A stretch of 5,130 bases of DNA from an uncultured Fretibacterium sp. (lineage in GTDB: Bacteria; Synergistota; Synergistia; Synergistales; Aminobacteriaceae), in NCBI GenBank assembly GCA_937892105.1, contig CALAUZ010000178.1, forward strand, positions 1-5,130. The letters are read 5' to 3'. The position numbers were made by a program, and so were the translations under genes. A model generated the notes under the pieces. That model saw only the letters and a program-made list of their open reading frames with translations. It searched no databases and was not told the DNA's origin. Below are positions 1-4,306 of this stretch, piece by piece. Every line of letters starts with the position of its first letter. The first letter of the stretch is position 1.

Positions 1-529
1 CGGGGGTATGAGGCTTTGTAGGTTCGTCGGGAATAACTGGCTGTCCATTCTCGAAGGCTACCGGGAAAATTTCCGTATCGGGGAGTTCGGCTTCCCTCGT
101 AAGAGAAATATCTTGTTCATTGATTCTCGTTCTGTGTGTCATCTGTGCTACTGGGGGCGTGTCATCCGTGCTACTGGGGGGTGTCGTAGGTGCTACCCCG
201 TCATAGCAGGATGCATTATGCCCAACTATGTGCGTGTATGATGAGATCTGCCCGCCTTCTTTGAAACGGTCGGAGCGCGCTATAACTCCTCTGGCTTCAA
301 GCTCCTTGCACGCTCGAATTACCGTACTCTTGGAGACACCTGCGGCTTCGGCTACTTTGTCATTGCTCGGCCAGCATCCACGTTTGTCCTTGTCCGCAAA
401 CGTGCATAACACTGTGAAGATAAGCCGGGCTGTGAGGGACAGCGTTTTATCCGTCACAACGTCAGCGTCTACTTTGGCAAACCAGAAATCCTGATCGTCT
501 TTCGGTCTCCTTGAGGCCTGTTCAGTCAT
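1..529 (-). CDS. Winged-helix phage replication-initiator-like protein, 3'-truncated by window edge
   Basis: The reading frame opens at ATG 529 and stays free of stops to the window edge, giving 176 visible residues; the C-terminus is missing. The start follows GGAGG with 7-nt spacing and overlaps the upstream stop as ATGA. Residues about 15-108 look like a winged helix-turn-helix of the HTH_36 type found in phage replication proteins: an FWFAKVDADV start, a helix around TARLIFTVLC, CWPSNDKVAEAAGVS as the first part of the HTH, KSTVIRACKELEARGVIAR as recognition helix and wing, and a closing GHNASCY. After this comes a Pro/Thr/Ser-rich linker (111-130) encoded by three iteron-like DNA repeats. 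The family and the position of the repeats suggest a lambda-O-like origin-binding initiator, which is inference. It is paralogous to the gene immediately upstream. A transcriptional regulator is the main alternative. Confidence 0.8.
   Translation of the reverse strand, partial: MTEQASRRPKDDQDFWFAKVDADVVTDKTLSLTARLIFTVLCTFADKDKRGCWPSNDKVAEAAGVSKSTVIRACKELEARGVIARSDRFKEGGQISSYTHIVGHNASCYDGVAPTTPPSSTDDTPPVAQMTHRTRINEQDISLTREAELPDTEIFPVAFENGQPVIPDEPTKPHTP
136..196 (-). repeat. Three iteron-like direct repeats inside the replication-protein gene
   Basis: Read on the minus strand, the 16-bp core GTAGCACNNAYGACAC occurs three times, at 196-181, 174-159 and 151-136. Start-to-start spacing is 22 and 23 bp. 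A C-rich spacer ending in CCA follows the first two copies. The middle copy is in a different reading phase from the outer two, so the same DNA encodes VAPTTPP, then SSTDDTPP, then VAQMTHR. Conservation of DNA across a phase change favours a DNA-level role. About two helical turns between copies, inside an initiator-like gene, fits origin iterons as in lambda O. A protein linker grown by slippage is the alternative. Confidence 0.6.
204..225 (-). repeat. 22-bp repeat shared with 548-569 (copy 1)
   Basis: This stretch matches 548-569 at 21 of 22 positions, differing only at 212 versus 556. Both copies encode the GHNASCY end of the winged-helix domain in the two tandem paralogues. It lies 7 bp from the first iteron-like repeat. 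It is most simply a remnant of gene duplication kept by protein constraint. Confidence 0.6.
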
Positions 530-843
530 AATGCACCCTCCTCACTGTAGCAGGAGGCATTATGCCCAATCAGATAGATTACCTTTCCGTCGCGGGCTAT
601 GACTCCTCTGTCTTCGAGTTCCTGATACGCACTACGGAGCGTGTCCGCTGAAATGCCAGTAATATCTGGGACAGTCTCATCGTCAGGTTCGCACGAGCGA
701 TGTCCGAAGCCCGCAAGCATACACAGCACCGCAAAAATTATCTTTGCTGACTGCGATAATTCTTTATCCGCAAGCACTGCCGTATCCACGCAGGTGAACC
801 AGTTATCACGGCTGTACCTGAGTCCTGTTATTCCCTTAGTCAT
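526..843 (-). CDS. Small winged-helix DNA-binding protein, paralogue of the downstream initiator-like gene
   Basis: This 105-residue protein starts at ATG 843, preceded by GGAGGCGCAAAG. The longer in-frame start at 879 has no comparable ribosome binding site and lies deeper inside the upstream gene. It aligns along its whole length with the N-terminal domain of the next gene: NWFTCVD against FWFAKVD, SAKIIFAVLC against TARLIFTVLC, then a GISADTLRSAYQELEDRGVIAR recognition region at about 63-84, and the shared ending GHNASCY at 93-99. The protein stops six residues after that motif, so it lacks the linker and C-terminal part of its neighbour. It overlaps the upstream gene by 8 bases and the downstream start by 4 (ATGA), so the genes are probably translationally coupled. 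It may bind the same DNA as the full-length paralogue, as partner or competitor; this is inference. The specific ligand or site is unknown. Confidence 0.82.
   Translation of the reverse strand: MTKGITGLRYSRDNWFTCVDTAVLADKELSQSAKIIFAVLCMLAGFGHRSCEPDDETVPDITGISADTLRSAYQELEDRGVIARDGKVIYLIGHNASCYSEEGAL
548..569 (-). repeat. 22-bp repeat shared with 204-225 (copy 2)
   Basis: This is the second copy of the near-identical block (21 of 22 bases) that encodes GHNASCY at the end of the short winged-helix paralogue. The GGAGG ribosome binding site for the next gene follows within about ten bases downstream of it. Confidence 0.6.
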
Positions 844-1156
844 CTTTGCGCCTCCTTGCTTTGTCCTGACGCTCAACATTTATCTCCTTGAGCAGAGCCG
901 TTATTCCCTTCATGATGCCGTATACAAGGCTTTTATCCTTCGGGAATGCTCCTGTGTTTAAGCCCTTAGTAAGGCTGTCTGAAATCATCCATAATGCCTC
1001 GTACATTTCTGGAGCGTGTGCCATAAGTTCAAGGTCTCCTATTGTGGGCGTTAATGGCTCTCCATCATCATCTTCAACGAAAATTCCGGGCTTGCCGTAA
1101 GTCTCAGGGTCTTTCGAGAAACCCCATGTCCATTTACCGGGTGTACGTTTAAGCAT
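836..1156 (-). CDS. Small phage accessory protein with degenerate APEM motif
   Basis: The 106-residue protein starts at ATG 1156, preceded by GGAGGTTCATC. The upstream in-frame extension to 1273 reads through the neighbouring gene and has no ribosome binding site, so I reject it. The N-terminus has a tryptophan-containing strand (GKWTWGF) and an acidic turn (EDDDGE). The motif ELMAHAPEMYEAL follows at residues 43-55, matching the AAPEM(Y/W) motif in two other genes of this window. The C-terminal half looks helical, with a basic tail (KARRRKDD). Proteins with this motif are common as short uncharacterised phage genes; their function is not known to me. It overlaps its neighbours by 8 bases on each side (ATGCTTAA at the start, ATGACTAA at the end), indicating one polycistronic unit. 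Confidence 0.8.
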   Translation of the reverse strand: MLKRTPGKWTWGFSKDPETYGKPGIFVEDDDGEPLTPTIGDLELMAHAPEMYEALWMISDSLTKGLNTGAFPKDKSLVYGIMKGITALLKEINVERQDKARRRKDD

Positions 1157-1583
1157 GATGAACCTCCTGAGTTCCACTCGCTGTAAGTCGAAGCCCTGAG
1201 TATTTCTCTGCATGTGCCTTCGAGAAGACTTTATGCAACCAGTCAAATATCGTGATCGCGCACATAGCTTCACTCGCTGAGCTGAACTGTATGAATAAAG
1301 GGGGGATTACTCCTCCTGTATCTGGTAAGTCCTCATGTGATGATTTGGCGGGCTGATGCTGAGCCTTGCTGTCGGCCATAGTGTATATTCCTGCCTTGAG
1401 GAGTTCGGCTCTTGTTGCCTGAGCTAAATCCTCGAAGTCCAGACTTACGCCGCGTTTTAGTGCCCATTCAAGCTGCTTGTTGATGATCGACTTGAAGAAC
1501 GGGTAGGGAATAGGGTTGAGCTTAGGGTTAGCCTTGACCTTATCAGCGAGCCATTTTGCCGCGCTCTCTGCTGCCTTCTTCAT
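1149..1583 (-). CDS. Hypothetical phage protein, 144 aa
   Basis: I do not recognise this protein. The start at ATG 1583 follows GGAGGGTGCGATC and overlaps the upstream stop as ATGA. Residues 1-60 look helical and basic (KKAAESAAKWLADKVKANPK, then a PYPFF turn). A Ser/His/Gln-rich, probably flexible linker spans about 68-90, and a hydrophobic segment with FDWLHKVFSKAHAEKY lies at about 118-133. I see no cysteine cluster, signal peptide or membrane segment. An internal ATG at codon 68 is weakly preceded by AGGA, so a shorter product beginning in the linker is possible but less likely. It overlaps the next gene by 8 bases. The position inside a tight early operon suggests an accessory role; nothing more can be inferred. 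Confidence 0.72.
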   Translation of the reverse strand: MKKAAESAAKWLADKVKANPKLNPIPYPFFKSIINKQLEWALKRGVSLDFEDLAQATRAELLKAGIYTMADSKAQHQPAKSSHEDLPDTGGVIPPLFIQFSSASEAMCAITIFDWLHKVFSKAHAEKYSGLRLTASGTQEVHHA

Positions 1584-1762
1584 GATCGCACCCTCCTGAA
1601 CTTCTCACAGGGAGACAGTTTCCTGTAACTCTCCAGCTTCCCAAGTGTGCATACTGTCCCGCAATCAGGGCATGTTACCGGTCTTGAAGGCTTTGTGTTT
1701 TCCTTATGGCCTAACAAGAAATACTCTCCTCCACAAAACGGGCAATGTATCAGCTTAACCAT
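1580..1762 (-). CDS. Small zinc-ribbon protein
   Basis: The 60-residue protein starts at ATG 1762, preceded by GGAGGCTAATC. An upstream in-frame start at 1783 lacks a comparable site. Two cysteine knuckles are visible, CPFCGG at residues 7-12 and CPDCG at 31-35, about 20 residues apart, which is the geometry of a zinc ribbon binding one Zn2+. Further cysteines at 38 and 52 fall outside the core. The C-terminus is basic (KFRRVRS). Such tiny stand-alone ribbons are frequent in phage early regions and may bind nucleic acid or act as adaptors; no specific role can be assigned. It overlaps the upstream gene by 8 bases (ATGGTTAA) and the downstream gene by 4 (ATGA). Confidence 0.8.
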   Translation of the reverse strand: MVKLIHCPFCGGEYFLLGHKENTKPSRPVTCPDCGTVCTLGKLESYRKLSPCEKFRRVRS

Positions 1763-2117
1763 GATTAGCCTCCTTGCCGTCAACGCGGCCTAAGAGTTCC
1801 CTGATCATGTTTAATGCTCCCTCCTGCGCAACTAATGCCTTCATGAACAACGGGTCATTCTTGCTCGTTGAGGCCTCTGCCTTCATGTCATCTATTCTGC
1901 AAATGTCGACAAGCAGGCTGTACATCTCCGGCGCGGCCATAATCAGCCTTGCGTTGGCTATACCCTCGTCATCAGGTCTCTCCATAATGTCGTGAATATA
2001 GACTCTGGCTATTGCTGTCTCTATAGGCTCTCTGTAGATCGCGTCTACTGCTTTGATGCAACCAGTCTCCCAATCTATAACCCACGTTCCGTCGCTGAAC
2101 TCTCCATTAGTGTTCAT
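1755..2117 (-). CDS. Small phage accessory protein with AAPEMY motif
   Basis: This 120-residue protein has two adjacent possible starts, ATG 2117 and GTG 2120. GGAGG at 2132-2128 is 10 nt from the ATG and 7 nt from the GTG, so either could be used; I prefer the ATG. The N-terminus carries a Trp-containing strand region (GTWVIDWETG), followed by an acidic PDDEG and the motif NARLIMAAPEMYSLL at residues 55-69. The C-terminal half (70-115) appears helical. It shares the ARLI(M/A)AAPEM core with the gene at 2602-2931 and a weaker version with 836-1156, so the three are probably ancient paralogues. The motif is widespread in short uncharacterised phage proteins; function is unknown to me. Upstream stop and start share one base (TGATG), and the end overlaps the next gene by 8 bases. 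Confidence 0.8.
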   Translation of the reverse strand: MNTNGEFSDGTWVIDWETGCIKAVDAIYREPIETAIARVYIHDIMERPDDEGIANARLIMAAPEMYSLLVDICRIDDMKAEASTSKNDPLFMKALVAQEGALNMIRELLGRVDGKEANHG

Positions 2118-2329
2118 CACTGCTTCACCTCCGACAATCCTCTGGCCGCCGCAAACTCATCAAGTGCTTTCTGTGCTTCGTCTATGCTCCCAAACAGGGG
2201 CAGTGCCTTCATGCGCTTGTGTCCGCCCGTCGTGGCGTGTCCTATCATGAACACTCCGTCTTGAAGGGTGTTACATACTCCGATCACTTTATCTTTGTAT
2301 CTATAAGCCTTACCGTGAAATCCGTTCAT
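2117..2329 (-). CDS. Hypothetical small phage protein, 70 aa
   Basis: The protein is not recognised. The start at ATG 2329 lies about 12 nt after a GAGGAGG, longer than usual, and overlaps the end of the upstream gene by 20 bases. No better-placed start is visible, but the N-terminus is the least certain part. Residues 1-35 read as short beta-strands with glycine turns (KVIGVCN, GVFMIGHATTGG). Residues 49-65 look like one amphipathic helix (SIDEAQKALDEFAAARGL). This strand-then-helix layout is common in very small phage proteins and does not identify a function. The stop shares bases with the next start, consistent with coupled translation. Confidence 0.68.
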   Translation of the reverse strand: MNGFHGKAYRYKDKVIGVCNTLQDGVFMIGHATTGGHKRMKALPLFGSIDEAQKALDEFAAARGLSEVKQ

Positions 2330-2591
2330 AAGGTCTTAATTCCTCCTCATAGTGTTTAGCCGCAATCTGGCACTTGTACAAATAGCTATGAATTTCCCTG
2401 AGAGCATGAACCTCATCTGGCGAGGCTGAATCGTAGTTATTGACCAGTCCCTCGAACTCTGAGAGTTTGCGGAGTATCTTGTGCCAGCGTTCATAGCGTC
2501 TGCACCGAGCACCAAATTTGCGGTTAAACTTTGAATGTGCATGACAGGAAGCACCCGCACCAGTCTTGATGTCCTGAGTTCTTCCTGCCAT
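2310..2591 (-). CDS. Hypothetical basic/helical phage protein, 93 aa
   Basis: The protein is not recognised. The start at ATG 2591 is well supported by GGAGGCAGAAC. Residues 16-35 are rich in Cys, His, Lys and Arg (CHAHSKFNRKFGARCRRYER), which could contact nucleic acid or metal, although the two cysteines and two histidines do not match a finger pattern I know. The rest (36-90) is predicted by eye to be helical, with heptad-like spacing in LRKLSEFEGL and an acidic/aromatic end (HYEEELRPYER). It starts 10 bp after the upstream gene and overlaps the next gene by 20 bases, the longest overlap in the window. Confidence 0.7.
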   Translation of the reverse strand: MAGRTQDIKTGAGASCHAHSKFNRKFGARCRRYERWHKILRKLSEFEGLVNNYDSASPDEVHALREIHSYLYKCQIAAKHYEEELRPYERISR

Positions 2592-2601
2592 GTTCTGCCT
2601 C

Positions 2602-2931
2602 CTAATCTGCCTGTTCTATGCCGTCAATACTATCGAGGGTCTCATCGATTGCCGCGACAATATCGGCCAATTCTTTAACGTCATAGCCGTTTGTGCTCAT
2701 GAAGTGTTCAGTAGCTCTTAGAGCCTCCGATGCGGCCACAAGTGCCGTCCACATTTCGGGAGCGGCGGCAATAAGTCTTGCAGTGGCTTTCGGATCGTCA
2801 AGCTCTTCCGTCATGACCATAGCAACAATGTTTACGCTGTCCGTGCCGTCTTCCTTGAGGATGAGCAGCTCACCTTCAGAGTTCTCGTAGGGTATCCATG
2901 CCCTCATGCTTTCACGATCGAGCCGACTCAT
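2602..2931 (-). CDS. Small acidic phage protein with AAPEMW motif; first gene after the gap
   Basis: This 109-residue protein starts at ATG 2931, preceded by GGAGGTGCAGGA. Its N-terminus (MRAWIPYENSEGELLIL) is strand-like. The motif ATARLIAAAPEMWTALVAA occupies residues 49-67, and the C-terminal 40 residues are an acidic helix region (DIVAAIDETLDSIDG). It is the clearest of three AAPEM proteins in the window. It is the first gene downstream of the 129-bp non-coding gap, and a 24-bp dyad lies about 21 bp before its start codon, so this gene and those after it could be regulated there. Function is unknown; proteins with this motif are usually annotated only as phage hypotheticals. Confidence 0.82.
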   Translation of the reverse strand: MSRLDRESMRAWIPYENSEGELLILKEDGTDSVNIVAMVMTEELDDPKATARLIAAAPEMWTALVAASEALRATEHFMSTNGYDVKELADIVAAIDETLDSIDGIEQAD

Positions 2932-2947
2932 TCCTGCACCTCCGGCT

Positions 2948-2977
2948 TTGCTTTACCAGTTATGTATCTGGTAAAAT
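2948..2977 (+). promoter_or_regulatory. Possible plus-strand promoter with extended -10
   Basis: TTGCTT at 2948-2953 and TAAAAT at 2972-2977 are separated by 18 bp, and TGG directly before the -10 gives the TGn extended -10 element. The -10 matches the sigma-70 consensus at 5 of 6 positions, the -35 at only 3 of 6. It points opposite to all genes, towards the plus-strand terminator at 3035-3065. The support is by eye only. Confidence 0.4.
2952..2975. promoter_or_regulatory. 24-bp dyad, candidate operator
   Basis: TTTACCAG and CTGGTAAA form perfect 8-bp inverted arms around an 8-bp centre. The dyad covers the spacer of the possible plus-strand promoter and sits about 21 bp before the ATG at 2931, so a bound dimer could affect both directions. 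On the minus strand it could also form a 5'-UTR hairpin, with the ribosome binding site of the 2931 gene just outside it. The binding protein is unknown. Confidence 0.5.
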
Positions 2978-2983
2978 ATCCCT

Positions 2984-3065
2984 GTTCACTGACGGTCTTG
3001 CTTCCAAAAAAAGTGGTCGTCTGTGAATGACAGTGCTCCCCTGACCCACAGGGGGGCGTTTTATT
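2984..3065 (+). ncRNA. Candidate ~80-nt small RNA on the plus strand
   Basis: Starting about 7 nt after the possible -10 element, the plus strand folds into two hairpins. In the first, 2985-2994 pairs with 3018-3027 with a single T-T mismatch, extended by wobble pairs, leaving a 17-nt loop that carries CTTCC and a run of seven A. The second is the intrinsic terminator at 3035-3065. Promoter-like sequence, dyad, hairpin and terminator together, in the only sizeable gene-free gap, suggest a discrete small RNA, transcribed against the operon. The pairing is seen in the sequence; transcription is inference. No known RNA family is recognised. Confidence 0.4.
3035..3065 (+). terminator. Rho-independent terminator, plus strand
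   Basis: A 9-bp GC-rich stem (3035-3043 with 3049-3057, one T-G wobble) encloses the loop ACCCA and is followed by GTTTTATT. The minus-strand reading has an A-C mismatch and no T-tract, so direction is plus. Its T-tract overlaps the stop codon of the convergent small gene ending at 3061. Confidence 0.65.
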
Positions 3066-3234
3066 GCGCTACACATAGTTTTTCCTCCTTAATCTCTGTG
3101 AGCTTCTTTTTCAGGCTTATTAACTCCCTGTAAGCTCTGTTAGTCTCCGCAAGCAGGTCAACAGCACGCTTCAAAGTTCTCCGGCTCTCCAGTCGCACAT
3201 CACGATAAGCGTTATGCATTCTCTGCTTCAACAT
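3061..3234 (-). CDS. Small basic coiled-coil-like protein, 57 aa
   Basis: The chosen start is ATG 3234, preceded by AAAGGATTAATC, a weaker ribosome binding site than most in the window. A TTG at 3249 would add five residues but lacks a site. The protein is almost entirely helical by eye and rich in Arg, Lys and Leu (LESRRTLKRAVDLLAETNRAYRE, then SLKKKLTEIKEEK), compatible with a short coiled coil. It resembles the 47-residue product of the next gene upstream (ETNRAYREL against ETSRKYMHL), so the two are probably duplicates. Function is unknown. It is the last gene before the 129-bp gap, and a 51-bp spacer separates it from the gene before it. Confidence 0.62.
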   Translation of the reverse strand: MLKQRMHNAYRDVRLESRRTLKRAVDLLAETNRAYRELISLKKKLTEIKEEKLCVAQ

Positions 3235-3285
3235 GATTAATCCTTTCAAATGACCGTAGGATTTACCGTTCTGAGGTTTAAGAAC

Positions 3286-3429
3286 CTAGCACAAACCGAG
3301 CCATTTCTCGCGCAACTCCTTAATCTTGACCTGCAAGTGCATGTATTTGCGGCTAGTTTCAAAAGCTTCATTGTTGACTCTGTGGAAATGTTCCCCAGCC
3401 TCAAACAGTCTGCGTTTTAGCTTGTTCAT
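3286..3429 (-). CDS. Very small helical protein, 47 aa
   Basis: The reading frame starts at ATG 3429, two bases after the upstream stop, with only a weak GGTG-type ribosome binding site; translation may depend on reinitiation after the upstream gene. A GTG at 3471 would add 14 residues inside the upstream zinc-ribbon sequence and has no clear site. The protein is basic and helical (NKLKRRLFEAGEHFHRV, then KIKELREKW). It is distantly similar to the 57-residue protein downstream. Short length and weak initiation make this one of the less certain genes. Confidence 0.52.
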   Translation of the reverse strand: MNKLKRRLFEAGEHFHRVNNEAFETSRKYMHLQVKIKELREKWLGLC

Positions 3430-3431
3430 AA

Positions 3432-3689
3432 TCAGCACCGCGACCAACCGCAAGCTGTGCATCTCACGCACCCTGACTCATGAAGAATCTTTGTTCCGCA
3501 GACCGGGCAAACCTCAGCATCATTTGCGATAAGTGCACCCTTCTCTTCGTCGTAACAGGCATCAATTACACGCTTGGGCACTGGCTTATGAACGACTATC
3601 CTTGTTCTTTCCGCCTCGAACGGGTCAATATCCCTGTAAGGCGTAAAAGTCTGCCTCTCTAACTTCTTGCCTAACTCAACTTCAGACAT
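3432..3689 (-). CDS. Protein with C-terminal zinc ribbon like class II ribonucleotide reductase tail
   Basis: The 85-residue protein starts at ATG 3689, preceded by GGAGCGTTGATGC, and overlaps the HTH gene by 8 bases (ATGTCTGA). Residues 1-58 are polar, with a segment RIVVHKPVPKRVIDACYD. Residues 61-85 hold six cysteines in the order CPVCG, GCVRC, TACGWSRC (61, 64, 74, 77, 80, 85). From memory this order and the GWSxC ending match the C-terminal zinc-binding tail of B12-dependent ribonucleotide reductase NrdJ, whose cysteines take part in re-reducing the active site. Here the tail stands alone on a short protein with no catalytic domain. It may be a generic zinc ribbon that binds DNA or protein, or a detached reductase tail; the sequence alone cannot decide. 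Confidence 0.78.
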   Translation of the reverse strand: MSEVELGKKLERQTFTPYRDIDPFEAERTRIVVHKPVPKRVIDACYDEEKGALIANDAEVCPVCGTKILHESGCVRCTACGWSRC

Positions 3690-4077
3690 GCATCAACGCT
3701 CCAGTCTTCATGACGCGTGAAGGTCTGCCTCTTCTTCTTCTGGGAGCTTCAATGACGGGGAGCTGCTTTGCCTGTTTCCACGCCTCAATGTCCGACATCC
3801 TCCAGCGTTTAGACTTCGGGCCGACTTCAAATCCCGGCGGTAAAAGTTCCTGCCTGATGTACTCATAAAACGTGCTCTCCGAAATCTTGAGGCATTTACA
3901 CACCTGCTTGGCCGTCATCCAGCCATCCTGCTGTACGTTCTGTGCCTCCTCAATCCGCATCGGCTGTACTGCCTGAGAATCTCCGGCTGTAATCAATGCG
4001 TCTTCTAGCCTGTCAAGTTCACTCATGACCTGCTGGCGGAATGACCTGATACACGCAAGCAATTCCGAATTGTTCAT
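3682..4077 (-). CDS. Excisionase/AlpA-type helix-turn-helix protein with AT-hook-like tail
   Basis: The 131-residue protein starts at ATG 4077, after GGAGGAAGCATC, and overlaps the preceding stop as ATGA. The frame is open up to 4332, but the extension has no good start and is displaced by another gene. Residues 1-30 form a probable helix (SFRQQVMSELDRLEDAL). Residues 53-106 are a MerR-like HTH of the excisionase/AlpA type: WMTAKQVCKCLKISESTFYEYI, a wing with GFEVGPKSKRWR, then MSDIEAWKQAK. The tail PRRRRGRPSR at 112-121 resembles an AT-hook, which grips the minor groove of AT-rich DNA. Family members act as excisionases or small transcription factors. No integrase is visible next to it, so excisionase is only one option; a regulator of this operon is equally plausible. 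Confidence 0.83.
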   Translation of the reverse strand: MNNSELLACIRSFRQQVMSELDRLEDALITAGDSQAVQPMRIEEAQNVQQDGWMTAKQVCKCLKISESTFYEYIRQELLPPGFEVGPKSKRWRMSDIEAWKQAKQLPVIEAPRRRRGRPSRVMKTGALMHV

Positions 4078-4259
4078 GATGCTTCCTCCTGCGGCATCGT
4101 ATTTCCCAGCACGAACAGCAAAACTCCCTCGCCGTCGTGGTACAAATCCAACAGCCGCCAGTGATCCTCCAAAAGTGAATTGACTTCCTCGCTTGGTCGT
4201 GAAACACGCCGCAGGCACGGCGTAACTATTACCTCTGAAATCATGGATAAATCTTTCAC
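4074..4259 (-). CDS. Hypothetical small phage protein with GTG start, 61 aa
   Basis: The start is GTG 4259, 6 nt after GGAGG; the ATG six bases after GGAGG's end is out of frame and closes at once (ATGTGA), which supports the GTG. A competing frame over the same bases, the upstream extension of the HTH gene, reads as low-complexity Arg/Gly/Ala-rich sequence without its own site. This protein has strand-like segments (SEVIVTPCLRRVSR, then GVLLFVLG) around a helix with EEVNSLLEDHWRLLDLY. I do not recognise the family. It ends in an ATGA overlap with the HTH gene, suggesting coupled expression with it. Confidence 0.68.
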   Translation of the reverse strand: MKDLSMISEVIVTPCLRRVSRPSEEVNSLLEDHWRLLDLYHDGEGVLLFVLGNTMPQEEAS

Positions 4260-4306
4260 ATTGCACCTCCTGTTTTACTTGAACTGCCTTCATCAACGCG
4301 GAAGCT
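4260..4306. other. Short intergenic spacer
   Basis: The 47 bp between the ligase stop and the GTG-started gene hold the GGAGG ribosome binding site for the latter. I see no hairpin or T-tract, so ligase and downstream genes are probably co-transcribed. Confidence 0.5.

Noticed and set aside
136..196. CRISPR array
   Set aside because: Cores are 16 bp with only 6-7 bp between them, there are just three copies, and they sit inside a coding sequence.
8..494. Two plus-strand open frames of 77 and 88 residues
   Set aside because: They overlap completely the minus-strand winged-helix gene, which has a recognisable domain and a strong ribosome binding site; the plus-strand products resemble no protein family.
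641..1100. Plus-strand open frames opposite the small winged-helix and AAPEM genes
   Set aside because: They are Ser/Ile/Pro-rich antisense shadows with no ribosome binding site, against well-supported minus-strand genes.
1774..2264. Overlapping plus-strand open frames
   Set aside because: They lie opposite two tightly coupled minus-strand genes, show no domain and lack initiation signals.
2963..3031. 22-codon plus-strand ORF (MYLVKYPC start) ending just before the terminator
   Set aside because: No Shine-Dalgarno precedes the ATG, and the ATG lies upstream of the likely transcription start, so a leader peptide is not supported.
2950..3054. Minus-strand GTG-started 29-codon frame in the gap
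   Set aside because: There is no ribosome binding site and the frame runs through the terminator stem and dyad; chance is the simplest explanation.
3239..3285. Possible promoter or hairpin in the 51-bp spacer (GTTCT/AGAAC arms)
   Set aside because: The arms are only 5 bp with an 8-nt loop, and no -35/-10 pair of reasonable quality is visible.
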